In this document: one piece after another, positions 34,198 to 43,245 of the stretch | Numbering within the stretch: the first letter of the stretch is position 1 | How the letters are laid out: the number at the start of each line of letters is the position of its first letter | DNA from: Ascarosepion bandense | Lineage: Eukaryota; Mollusca; Cephalopoda; Sepiida; Sepiidae | Reading direction: 5' to 3' | Length of the DNA: 64,000 nt | NCBI GenBank assembly: GCA_037127315.1 | Contig: JBBBDQ010000310.1 | Location: forward strand, 2,427,001 to 2,491,000 | Position numbers and translations under genes: made by a program | Notes under the pieces: generated by a model | Seen by the model: only the letters and a program-made list of their open reading frames with translations | What the model was told of the DNA's origin: nothing | Database searches by the model: none

Positions 34198-34310
34198 TAT
34201 GTATATAAGTCCTAAAAGTTGCATCAAAATTCGACCATTATTTGATTTTTGCAAGAATTTCCAAATTATGTGTTTTTTCACGGACAATTCATTCTATGCT
34301 AAAAGAGTGT
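34198..34310 (+). repeat. AT-rich dispersed repeat R1, copy 3, right part
   Basis: Continues the R1 alignment with 28048-28125 after the Helitron. Confidence 0.65.
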
Positions 34311-34323
34311 TGAATCCTACTCA

Positions 34324-34326
<3 letters not shown>

Positions 34327-34381
<55 letters not shown>
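34327..34381. repeat. (CA)n-(TA)n microsatellite
   Basis: About 16 CA then 11 TA units. Confidence 0.95.
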
Positions 34382-34890
34382 AGAGAAAGCCAATCCGTGA
34401 AGATGGAATGGATAATCTAGAAGATTTTATCTACTAATATGAATTATCAATTAGATAGAAATAGAAAGAGCAGATATATTAAGAAAACTCAACACACAAT
34501 TAAACGCTTATATATGCAGAATTTACTTCAGCAAGATAAAGAATATTTTTATAATTGTCTCGTTTAGACCGTTGACAAATGAATAATTGTTAATTTCTCT
34601 CGGAATATTATAAAAAAAAAGAAACGTTTATAGCAGAGAGATTTTTAAACTGGAAATAAATTGAGAATAGCTACATCCAATCACACACAAAAATACAATA
34701 AAGAGTAAGGAATTAAGTCACATATGCATAAAACAATAAACAAAAAGTTATGCACACGCAAAAAGAAGGAAGGGTATTCATGTACAGACATAATTAATCA
34801 CACAAACATTATTTAGGATAGAATATATACATACGTGAATACATATGTATACATATTTAGTGTATCGAGGCAGCAGATAATTTTCTAAAT
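34382..34890. other. AT-rich sequence, nothing recognised
   Basis: No feature was recognised. Confidence 0.4.
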
Positions 34891-35084
34891 ATATACTGTT
34901 AAATATAAGAGACAATGAATGTCTGTTTTGTTTAATCATGAGCCGTTCTAAACATCGTATTTTGGCTTTAATTTCAGGTGAAAATAATGACAAAAATTCT
35001 CCAACATTTGGATAATACGATGTTTAGAACGGCTCATGATTAAACATAATAGACATTTATTGTCTCTTATATTTAACAGTATAT
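34891..35084. repeat. Long inverted repeat, 71-bp arms
   Basis: 34891-34961 and 35014-35084 are reverse complements with about four mismatches, around a 52-nt loop. The arms contain AATCATGAGCCGTTCTAAAC. It may be a foldback or MITE-like element. Confidence 0.9.
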
Positions 35085-35154
35085 GGTTATAAAATGTATA
35101 TTGGGCGCGTATAATAATAATATATACGCTAAAAAGTCTGCCTTCTTCTACCAA

Positions 35155-35290
35155 ACCCTCATAGCCCAGAGGTAGAATCGCCTACTGACGCCAATTCGGT
35201 CGGGTCTCAATCCTAGGTTCAAAAGCAATCGGAGTCTAACCGTACTGATGAGCTGTGATACAGTGAAACAGACCTGTCTGCAGATGACTA
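35155..35290 (+). mobile_element. tRNA-promoter SINE ending in a hammerhead ribozyme, copy 1
   Basis: A box TAGCCCAGAGG (35162-35172) and B-box-like GGGTCTCAATCCT (35202-35214) are 30 nt apart, as in tRNA genes. They are followed after about 20 nt by a hammerhead ribozyme (35234-35288) and then a (CA)n-(TA)n array. A second copy is at 41265-41410. It has no coding capacity, so a partner would have to supply reverse transcriptase. Confidence 0.7.
35234..35288 (+). ncRNA. Hammerhead ribozyme motif, family 1
   Basis: Core CTGATGA at 35245-35251; stem II GCTGT-GAT-ACAGT (35252-35264, one G-U pair); GAAA at 35265-35268; stem III ACA-GACC-TGT; predicted cleavage after the C at 35278 (GTC). Stem I is closed by AACCGTA pairing with TGCAG (one C-A mismatch) and an outer GTC/GAC. 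The ends meet in stem I, so it is type I with a very short stem III. All catalytic-core positions are intact. Confidence 0.85.
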
Positions 35291-35291
35291 T

Positions 35292-35358
<67 letters not shown>
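35291..35358. repeat. (CA)n-(TA)n microsatellite
   Basis: Begins directly after the ribozyme: about 12 CA then 21 TA units. Confidence 0.95.
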
Positions 35359-35360
<2 letters not shown>

Positions 35361-36175
35361 TAAAAATAAAAAGTCTTGTCATTTAACAAAGGTGAAAGAT
35401 ATAATCTGTAAACACGATTTTCAACATTGATCGCGATTAAGGAGAACTGTACTAGGTAGCTGATCACGCTCTCTAGAGAGGATTTTGCAACATTATTTCA
35501 TAATCCAAGTATGTCAAGTGCCTTTCCAGTTCAGATTTAGTCTATTATGACGTCTCATTTTTAAAAGGCTAAAATCGCCATTCATAGATTGAAGATTTCA
35601 TAACGTGAACGGGATTAAGGTAAACGCTTCTAGACAACTGCTCATGATCCCTAAAACGATTTATAGAATATCTTAAAAATGAAAAAACAAAAACAAAAAA
35701 CACAAAAAATACTGATATAAATGTGTAAAGTCCTAAGCTGAGACAATTAAAGCGCCATTTTTCTAGGGGAACTGTTGCCTTAATAGCAGATACATTTGAG
35801 GATAAATCTCCTGAATATATTAAGAAATCGTTCAAAAATTTTTTAGCTTCCTAATTGCCCCCAATAAATCTTTTTCAGTGTTTCTGATAGAAATGCAAAA
35901 AATCATTTATTCGTAAATTTTTATCAACCTAATTATAGTGAGGTTATTAACCAATCTGCATAAAGATACGCAAATAAAATCACATGAATACAAATAAGCA
36001 ACAACAACACTAAACTACTGTTTAAAACCGAATTCTATTATTGTATTTTCTCTTACACTGACAAAACGTAATATGAAAATATGTTGAATTCAAATTTTCA
36101 TCATAGTCAATAACTCTAGCGAAATCATTTTAACAAGTATTCGGAATATTGATATTTATTTCATCAAGTACTAAT
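35359..36175. other. AT-rich sequence, nothing recognised
   Basis: No feature was recognised. Confidence 0.4.
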
Positions 36176-36720
36176 GTTTGCTTGCTGGTCAAGAGAGGAG
36201 GTTAAAGAGTTTTCACACGAGTTGTTTAAGAAATAAAAAAAATAAATGGCAAGATAGAGTGCCGGATACAGAAGTGCTCAGAATAGTTGACACTCACTCA
36301 CTATATTCTATCCTGCAGCCTCGGCGTCTCAGTTGGCTGGGTACGTTTCGCGCTTGGATAACTCCAGAATTCTAAAATAAATACTGTATGGGGGACTGTC
36401 TGAGGACACGCGTAACGTTATACGACCCATGTTTCGATACAAGGACCAGTGTAAAACATCTATGATGGAATTTTCTATCAATGTTGTGAAATGGGATATG
36501 GTTACCCAAGATCGAGTGAAGTGGAGGCTGCTGTTTTCGCGGGAGCAAAGAGACGTAGAGGCTAGACAAAGTCGCAAATGGCCTACGGTGAATGATTCTG
36601 TTACTATGGTTGATATCAATAACCGTGCCGATCGTGCATTGATTGTTTCATCCATGAGCGGTGCTGGGTTTTATTTTCTGCTGCCGACCGTCAACGAAAA
36701 AATGAAAAAGGCCAATATAT
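36176..36720 (+). pseudogene. C-terminal fragment of a second LINE type
   Basis: The frame from 36178 reads LKSFHTSCLR, KNKWQDRVPDTEVLR, SLYSILQPRRLSWLG. This is the conserved region after the polymerase in a widespread invertebrate LINE group whose proteins end with such a block (often annotated craniofacial development protein 2-like). Further broken frames to 36720 keep QDRVKWRLLFSRE and a short C-terminal block. Polymerase and endonuclease are missing. The family differs from the LINE at 11123. Confidence 0.7.
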
Positions 36721-37577
36721 GACAATATAAAAGCACTGTATTACGTTTGGGAAATGGAAGAAAATTGTGGCGATTATCTAAAGGTGAACTTCTTATTAAT
36801 GCCAAAGCTTGTTCATTCTGATGTAGAGAATGTCAATTCAAGAAGTAATTTTGGGCATGATTTCGTATGATTTCTGTTCTATTTTTATTCATTCAAAATC
36901 AAGAGACGTCAACATCAAAGTTCACGAGCAAAAAGAGAAAATTTATTTAGTCAATAAACATCTAATTCAACAGTATATTTGGCAACACCGAAGATAAGAA
37001 ATCTCGATAAGATGCTATTAAATTATTTAAATGAGCAAGTAGATGGCAGAGCGTGGTTTGGGTGGCGTAACAAGAGAAATGTGCTAAGAGCCATCAAATA
37101 TAGGGAGACGTAGAAAGACATGATCACCTAGGTCCAGAAAGGACATGACACATAGAGAAGTAAGGAGTAAAAAAATATCCCTATTAAAAAGAAAGTTAAA
37201 CTGGAATTAAGTATACATTTTAAATATGTAGAGAGTTTTTTTTAGTTATTTTGTTCCATATAAATATAATATAAATATAAATCTCAAACTATTTTCCCCA
37301 AAATCAAAGCAAAAACAACTTCAATTCTTTCCTTGAACTTCAATTAATTTCTCGATATTTCATAAAATTAAATATAGGGGGGGGGGGGTAAGAATTTTTG
37401 CCAATGATAACTTCAGATCAAAACTCGCTTTATAAATAGATGTCAGTGTGTAAGTTTATTGATACTGTTTTGAAATATGTTTCACATGCTCAGAACATTA
37501 TATTAACAAAGTTTTATGATATTATAGACACAACCAAGTACCCTCTGCTTTATCATCAGGTGCCCATTCCCGAAGGG
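36721..37577. other. AT-rich sequence, with a 12-G run
   Basis: Only a (G)12 tract at 37377-37388 stands out. Confidence 0.45.
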
Positions 37578-37833
37578 CATTAGTAGTGTATTTTTGGAGC
37601 CTTTTCTATTCAGCGTCAGATGGTTTTGACAATTGTTCATGATAGTGGGTTCATATTAAGTTTATAATTTGGTATTTGTTTATAATGTATAATAATACCA
37701 AGATATTGACAATTACTCATATCAGAAATAAATGCTAAATTATAAATAGTGGTAATATTCCACTATCATAACCATTATTATCAAAATAATCTGATACTTA
37801 ATATAAAAAGGTTCCAAAAATACACGACTAATG
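37578..37833. repeat. MITE-like foldback, arms about 110 bp
   Basis: CATTAGTAGTGTATTTTTGG at 37578 is answered by the near reverse complement ending CGACTAATG at 37833. Inner matches (TTTTGACAAT, ATGATAGTGG, TATAATTTGG) continue almost to the centre, with many small mismatches. Non-coding. Confidence 0.75.
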
Positions 37834-38899
37834 AATGTAGCAGTTGGTTATACATTTGGTACTATCTTGAGTTCAGTGTTTGGATCTGGTAATGACGCAC
37901 CAATCTAGCAGGAGCAAACAATAACTGATATCACAGGATATCACAGAATATTCAACAGATAATCCATGTCAACCATTTAAGGGACACAGTGTCTATAATA
38001 ACATCTACATCAACCAAGACGAGGACAATAGTTCGAATAATAACAAGTACTCATTTAATAAGTAAATACTAAAGTATGTATTAATTATTTTTCTTTCATA
38101 TAAAACTGAACAATACAAAGAGTGCAAAGTACATTTACTTAATTTGACGCGTGGCTATTAAAAGCCACTCATCTACACACCAATATTTACTGATTAATTG
38201 ATAATATTGTTACAAATCAATTAGACAATAATTAACAAAGATATTGCACGAACTTACTAAGTTCTCAATAAGGAAATTCTGTCTCCGCCACCTGTAAACA
38301 GTAAAGTAAATCGTATTTAATGATATGAGTTTCAATTGAAAGATAGAATTTCAGACAGACATCGGAAATGAATTGTGAACACGTGTTCAATACTCAAGTG
38401 AGATTTCATTATAGACTGAATCCTTTGGCGGTGTTTAAAGTTGCCAGTGTTAGTATGTCGATTTCTAAATTAGTCATAATATTCCTGCTGTAGTCTCTTC
38501 CAAACAAGATTCTCTTTGCAGGTGGAATCTAAAAAGGGAACGAATGCTAAGTTTTTCAGTCTGCGCTAAATAACCACTAATCAGTCACAAGGGTTAGAAT
38601 CAATGTATGTAAGGAAACCCTAGCAACTGTATTCTGTTGAATCATAAATAATTCACATTTTTGTTTATCACCTTTATTTTTGTATTTTATTTTATTTTTA
38701 TTCAATTATACATTCTCCATTATTTACAATGACTTGTTAGCAACTATCAGGAAGATTGTTGATACCTATTGATTACATTCCAAAGGTTTTAATGGGAAAA
38801 ATTTCGAAGAACTTTGTAATCACTTTGAAACTCTTTGAAATGGAAAACTTCTTTAATAAAATTAGAAAAGTTTTTCATTTCAAAGAGTTTTTCAACGAT
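37834..38899. other. AT-rich sequence, nothing recognised
   Basis: A short hairpin GTGGCT-ATTAAA-AGCCAC lies near 38150; nothing else. Confidence 0.45.
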
Positions 38900-39236
38900 C
38901 GACAAAGGTAATAATCAGTTGGGGCAAAGGTCACAAAAAGGTAATAATCGGTTAGGGTAACGGTCAGAAAAAGGTAATAATCGGTTAGGACAAAGGTCAG
39001 AAAAGGGTAATAATCGGTTAGGACAAAGGTCAGAAAAGGGTAATAATCGGTTAGGACAAAGGTCAGAAAAGGGTAATAATCGGTTAGGACAAAGGTCAGA
39101 AAAGGGTAATAATCGGTTAGGACAAAGGTCAGAAAAGGGTAATAATCGGCTGGTGCAAAGATCAGGAAAAGGTAATAATCGGTTGGTGCAGATGTTAAGA
39201 AAAAGAAAAGAATTGGTTGGGGCAAAGGTCAGGTGA
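38900..39236. repeat. 33-bp minisatellite, about 10 units
   Basis: The unit is GGGTAATAATCGG, TTAGGACAAA, GGTCAGAAAA. The central four to five units are identical; outer units drift. As 33 is a multiple of three, the minus strand shows a spurious 116-codon frame. Confidence 0.95.
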
Positions 39237-39700
39237 ATATGGCGGGGAGAGTAGAACAGACTAATTGAATTACAAATTTTTTTCCTGTGTTATTTTTGCT
39301 GCATAAGGTCTGCTGTCGTGGAGGACAACAGGAGTTTTCCGACTGACGGATGCAATACACTTTACAACTATTTATGAACAGGTTACAACTGTTGGGCGTA
39401 TAAATGTGAGTTTCGCTGCATTTTAACAAATTTAAACTCATCATTTCCTTTTTCTATGTTTTCCTACACAATTTAAATGTAATAGACATAACGAAAAAGG
39501 TTATTTTAAGGATATTAATTTTATATAATGTAGCAATATGCAGAGAAGTGCACATATACGTATATTTTAGGGAGTTACAATTAATAATTTCATATATTAG
39601 CTCATCAATAGGAAAAATAAAATCATTTTATCTAATAAATCAAGTGTATTCTAATTATAGAAATAACTATTTTGAAAGGCTTGAACAGGGTCTTAACAGT
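39237..39700. other. AT-rich sequence, nothing recognised
   Basis: No feature was recognised. Confidence 0.4.
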
Positions 39701-39989
39701 CAGTTAAGTTCCATACGTGATACACGCTTTGGACGATCATGTCTCTTTCGAGACATAACTGACTGGACAGAAGATTATCCCACAGAAGGTTGCCATTGCT
39801 TTCTGCCAGCCAAAGCTATAGAACCCAATCTTTCCTGTTATTTAACCCATAACTGGAGGTAAGAGACGAATTAATGGCTTTTCCAAGGGTATTTGTCCGT
39901 AACTGAATGCAAGAAATTCAACCGGAATCCGAACTCGGCACCCCAGTTTGTCGTTCCGAATCGATATCCACTGCACCACAGCGCACATC
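39701..39989 (-). mobile_element. tRNA-derived SINE, family A
   Basis: The minus strand has an A-box-like TGGTGCAGTGG (39968-39978), the B-box region CCGAGTTCGGATTCC, and the family body to its CAGTTAAGT edge at 39701. It keeps the hairpin CATGTCT-CTTTCG-AGACAT near 39738. Confidence 0.85.
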
Positions 39990-40315
39990 TTGTTATGGTT
40001 TAAGCCAAACATGACAAAGCCAAATAATTTATTAGACAAAATAGTTGCAGAAGTATTTAATTTCCTCAAACACTGAAAAATGATATAACTTGCTTTTTTG
40101 ATTATTCATAATAACAGATTTTCATTCTTGGATTTGCAATATCTAAAGATGGCCAATAAAGATTGTATAAAATATCACGATATCTTGATGAAAAAATAAG
40201 TTGAATGTTGCGCGACATTTTCAGTATATTGGTTTGATAAAAACCAAATGCTTAAGTAAAAATTAATGGTAAATATTTTGTAACTTGACTAGCAAAAATA
40301 TATGCGCACTCGTAC

Positions 40316-40318
<3 letters not shown>

Positions 40319-40348
<30 letters not shown>

Positions 40349-40353
40349 GATAT

Positions 40354-40412
<59 letters not shown>
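40319..40412. repeat. (CA)n-(TA)n microsatellite
   Basis: About 15 CA units, a short break, then about 29 TA units. Confidence 0.95.
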
Positions 40413-40415
<3 letters not shown>

Positions 40416-40519
40416 ATTTATTGTTGTTCGAATGGTGCAAAAATTAAAATAACACTGACATCTCATTTTACCAGATATATTTACCAAAATCACACACAAA
40501 ATATCCTGAAATTCTAAAG

Positions 40520-41000
40520 AGTAAATTTATTCAGTAAAATGGCCATTTAATTCAACCACGGTTTCCAGATGAGTCTCTTCTGGACGGTCTCCCTGTTTAA
40601 GAGGTGAATGCTTCCATATTCCTAACGTTCAGTTCATTTTTGGAATTACAAAGATATTTTTGGTTTCTCGTGCACCACACATAACAATCAGAAGGGTTTC
40701 AGTCTGGGGAGTTATGTGGCCAGATATAAGGTGTGATGTGGTTACAGAAATTGTCTGTCAGCCATGACTAGGTTCTTCTGCGTGTGTGTCATGATGCAGA
40801 ATTCTGTTGCTAGATATAAAGTTTTCCAGCAGCAACCCTCTTGACCCAGGGCATCACTAACTCCACAAGGCATTTAATGTAAGCCTCTGTGTTGAGAACT
40901 GAGTACCTGTGGCAAGAAGAATGAGAGCAAAAACTCTGAAATGTTCCTATTGGAGCTTCCGGCTCAAATGCTAAGCAGTACAGTGTGTCATTTTAAAATT
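40520..41000 (-). pseudogene. Tc1/mariner-type transposase relic
   Basis: The minus strand, in shifting frames, keeps traces of an IS630/Tc1/mariner transposase: LSTQRLTLNAL, an HHDTHAEEP block (second catalytic aspartate), a degraded block where WPP.SPD..PLDY is expected, and a C-terminal ETHLETVVELNGHF. Stops are frequent. It differs from the mariner at 27085. No terminal repeats were seen. Confidence 0.7.
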
Positions 41001-41049
41001 TCTGGTGGCAAGAAATAGTCATAGTGCTTTTTTATTACAGAAGGTGCTC

Positions 41050-41174
41050 ACCTGAACCTACTATACTGTTAAGTCAACAAAATCAGAAACAAACAACGTT
41101 CATGCGCGCGAGATTAGAAATATAAACAGGCGACAACTTACCCATCGCACCCTATATATATATATATATATATA
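41050..41174 (+). repeat. Dispersed repeat ending in a (TA)n array, copy 2
   Basis: Matches 20145-20260 (GTCAACAAAATC, CATGCGCGCGAGAT, CAGGCGACAACTT) and runs into (TA)n at 41154-41174. Confidence 0.7.
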
Positions 41175-41264
41175 TGCAGATCTCTTCAGCAATAAATTGA
41201 GTTCTTTCGGAGACTGTCGTGTGTATACGACGCTTATTTACAACACGCTAAAATTTTTCCTTCT

Positions 41265-41408
41265 CTGATTCCATGTGTCTATGTCTTAGGGGTTAGCGAC
41301 TCCGACTGACACCAAATATGCCGAGATTTGATCAAGGCCTGGGGCAAGTGGATGTCTAACCACACTGATGAGCTGTGATACAGCGAAACAGGCTTGTACG
41401 TGGATGAC

Positions 41409-41410
<2 letters not shown>
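41265..41410 (+). mobile_element. tRNA-promoter SINE ending in a hammerhead ribozyme, copy 2
   Basis: The head is more diverged (TCTTAGGGGTTAGCGACTCC; B-box-like GATTTGATC near 41326). The last 55 nt are a hammerhead matching 35234-35288. It ends at a 24-unit TA array. Confidence 0.65.
41354..41408 (+). ncRNA. Hammerhead ribozyme motif, family 1
   Basis: Core CTGATGA at 41365-41371; perfect stem II GCTGT-GAT-ACAGC; GAAA at 41385-41388; stem III ACA-GGCT-TGT; predicted cleavage after A 41398 (GTA). Stem I pairs CCAC with GTGG and an outer GTC/GAC, with one A-C mismatch at its base. Same 55-nt length as the 35234 copy. Stem III loop and stem I differ between copies while pairing is mostly kept. 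Confidence 0.85.

Positions 41411-41458
<48 letters not shown>
41411..41458. repeat. (TA)n microsatellite between two ribozymes
   Basis: About 24 TA units, with a family 1 ribozyme on its left (plus strand) and a family 2 ribozyme on its right (minus strand). Confidence 0.95.
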
Positions 41459-41461
<3 letters not shown>

Positions 41462-41473
41462 CTTACGTCTCAA

Positions 41474-41514
41474 GCACAACTTTGAGTTTCATGCACGACG
41501 CAGTTATCAGGTGC
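41474..41514 (-). ncRNA. Hammerhead ribozyme motif, family 2, copy a
   Basis: On the minus strand: stem I GCAC (41514-41511), core CTGATAA (one change from CTGATGA), a short stem II (TGC/GCA), GAAA, stem III ACT-CAA-AGT, cleavage triplet GTT, then GTGC closing stem I perfectly. Confidence 0.75.
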
Positions 41515-41869
41515 ATATTATGAAGTGACAGATTTTAGATGTCAATTTTGTCTTTTGGTATTTGCGTTGTTTAAGGTCGTTTTAAATTATAAACCTGGGA
41601 TGTTCATTTTGTTCATTTATTAAATGTATAATCTTAATTTCGTTAATAACGTAAGCTAACTAAAAATGAAAATAAAATCATAAGAGTGTTTATAAGTAAA
41701 TATTAACTATTTTGGGGCCATATTCAATATATGTTATAAGGGGGGTAACTTTTGTTTATTTAATTTAATTTTATTTATTTTCTGTTGACGAAGGTATTGA
41801 AAGAATATGACAAGAAAATATAAATTGATATATATATATTAATAAATATACACATTACCCTATGTCTAG
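41515..41869. other. AT-rich sequence between ribozyme copies
   Basis: No gene. A short TA-rich tract at 41828-41840 lies next to copy b. Confidence 0.4.
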
Positions 41870-41910
41870 GCACGACTCGGAGTTTCATGCTTTATGCTGT
41901 CATAAAGTGC
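41870..41910 (-). ncRNA. Hammerhead ribozyme motif, family 2, copy b (core mutated)
   Basis: Stem I GCAC/GTGC, GAAA, stem III ACT-CCG-AGT and GTC cleavage triplet are kept on the minus strand. The core reads TTTATGA where CTGATGA is expected, so activity is unlikely. Confidence 0.7.
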
Positions 41911-42571
41911 ATATTTCAAACTGACAATTTCATATATTTGAATTTAAATTCATGTTCACAGAAATTAAATCTTAATATTCTAAAGTTACATGTAGATAAA
42001 AATTTAAAATTTAAATTTAACATTTAAAATAAAAATGAAAATAAAAGATATTAAAAATAAAAAAAATGCAGGGAGAAGTAATCAAAGGAGCGTAAATCAT
42101 GAAACTTAAAAATTTAAGTACTCAAATATTACTGTAGATAAAAATTAAGATTTTAAAATTTTAAATAAAATAAAATAAAAATGAAAATAAAAGTTAAGAA
42201 TTAAAATTGTAACATTTAGAATTAAAATTAAAAATTAAAGAATGTAGAGGTAAAAAAATAAAAAGGGTTTAATTCATAATTTTAAAAAGTAATATTGCTT
42301 AAGATTATTGATATAGTTTAAGATGATAAGTTTTTCTAAAGGTATTACATTTAGATCACTTTCCATTGTAAGGTTTGTATTTAGCTACGATATTCCAGGT
42401 GAAGAATTATGTGTCTTAATTTTCCTTTGTGAAAGAATATATTTTATTTCCATTCCCATGTGGGTTCGAAATAATATTAAGACGGGTTACCATATAATGA
42501 TAAGGCAGAACGGAGAAATTAAATGAATGAGGAATTCTTGTTCTCAATGAGAATTTTTTAACACACGAATA

Positions 42572-42574
<3 letters not shown>
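41911..42574. other. A-rich low-complexity sequence
   Basis: Repeated AAAATTAAAA/AAATAAAA text, no gene. Confidence 0.5.

Positions 42575-42618
<44 letters not shown>
42575..42618. repeat. (TA)n microsatellite
   Basis: About 22 TA units. Confidence 0.95.
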
Positions 42619-42621
<3 letters not shown>

Positions 42622-42719
42622 AAGTGTCCACACGTGGATAAATAAGTATCTATTATGGTCCAACGCAAGCAAAGTATCAGAAGGAACAAAAAGAAATAAA
42701 GTCTTAAATACTTAAATAT

Positions 42720-43010
42720 CTTAGATACCTCTGTTCGGCCATTGTCATGACTCCAGATCTTTTGGGGGCGGAGAGGGGCGAGTTCATCTATAACCTAAAG
42801 GGATATGGCAGACTTTATTTATGTCCTAACGGGACAGCAAGTGTTTTATGTTCCCATGGAACATGGCGGTAGGCTGATTCTGCCTAGGTTTAAACGCCCG
42901 GGCAGAAGAATGGGACTAACCTTGGGTCACTATCAAGATTGATATCACGTGCGGTTGTCATGTGACCACTTGAATTTATCTCGACCAAAGGGGAATAAGT
43001 ACCTTTTGTA
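42720..43010 (-). other. GC-richer stretch, possible 3' region of the minus-strand Penelope-like element
   Basis: Clearly richer in G and C than its surroundings. It lies just downstream (minus strand) of the GIY-YIG fragment, so it may be that element's 3' UTR. No coding signal. Confidence 0.4.
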
Positions 43011-43245
43011 TCCTTACACAAGTAATAATTGGGTTGTTGTTGGTGTTTTTAATTTCCAATAATGTATGGATAAATTTGTACTTTTCCCGTATTTACTCTT
43101 GTTTAAAGACAAGATGTAGTTTTTAAATCTTATCTTCCACCTGTTAGTACTTCCAAAGTAAAATTTATCATTATCATCCAAATGAATTTGAGCTTTATGA
43201 ACAATACTTTCGGACATACATTGGCCATCAAATGGGCAGGTTTTT
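43011..43245 (-). pseudogene. Penelope-like GIY-YIG endonuclease fragment, minus strand
   Basis: Reads CPFDGQCMSESIVHKAQ, DKFYFGSTNRWKIRFKNY, KYGKSTNLSIHYWKLK. The cysteine pair before IV.KA, an FYFG.T...FK.R..NY core and a terminal LS.Y.W.LK match the C-terminal endonuclease of certain Penelope-like retroelements. Tyr-Ile-Gly reads Tyr-Phe-Gly. No reverse transcriptase precedes it on this strand; the sequence switches to another element at about 43240. Confidence 0.65.

Noticed and set aside
35162..35214. True tRNA gene from the A/B boxes
   Set aside because: No cloverleaf acceptor pairing and a repeated copy with a non-tRNA body; it is a SINE head. The same holds for the other A/B-box sites.
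37550..37580. CTGATGA on the minus strand near the foldback
   Set aside because: No GAAA or pairing follows.
38875..39225. 116-codon frame with an 11-residue repeat
   Set aside because: It is only the translation of the 33-bp minisatellite.
38900..39236. CRISPR-like regular repeats
   Set aside because: The units are contiguous with no unique spacers and the setting is a metazoan genome; it is a minisatellite.
40302..40517. Frames rich in Tyr-Ile or His-Thr at TA and CA arrays (here and at many similar sites)
   Set aside because: Translated microsatellites, not proteins.
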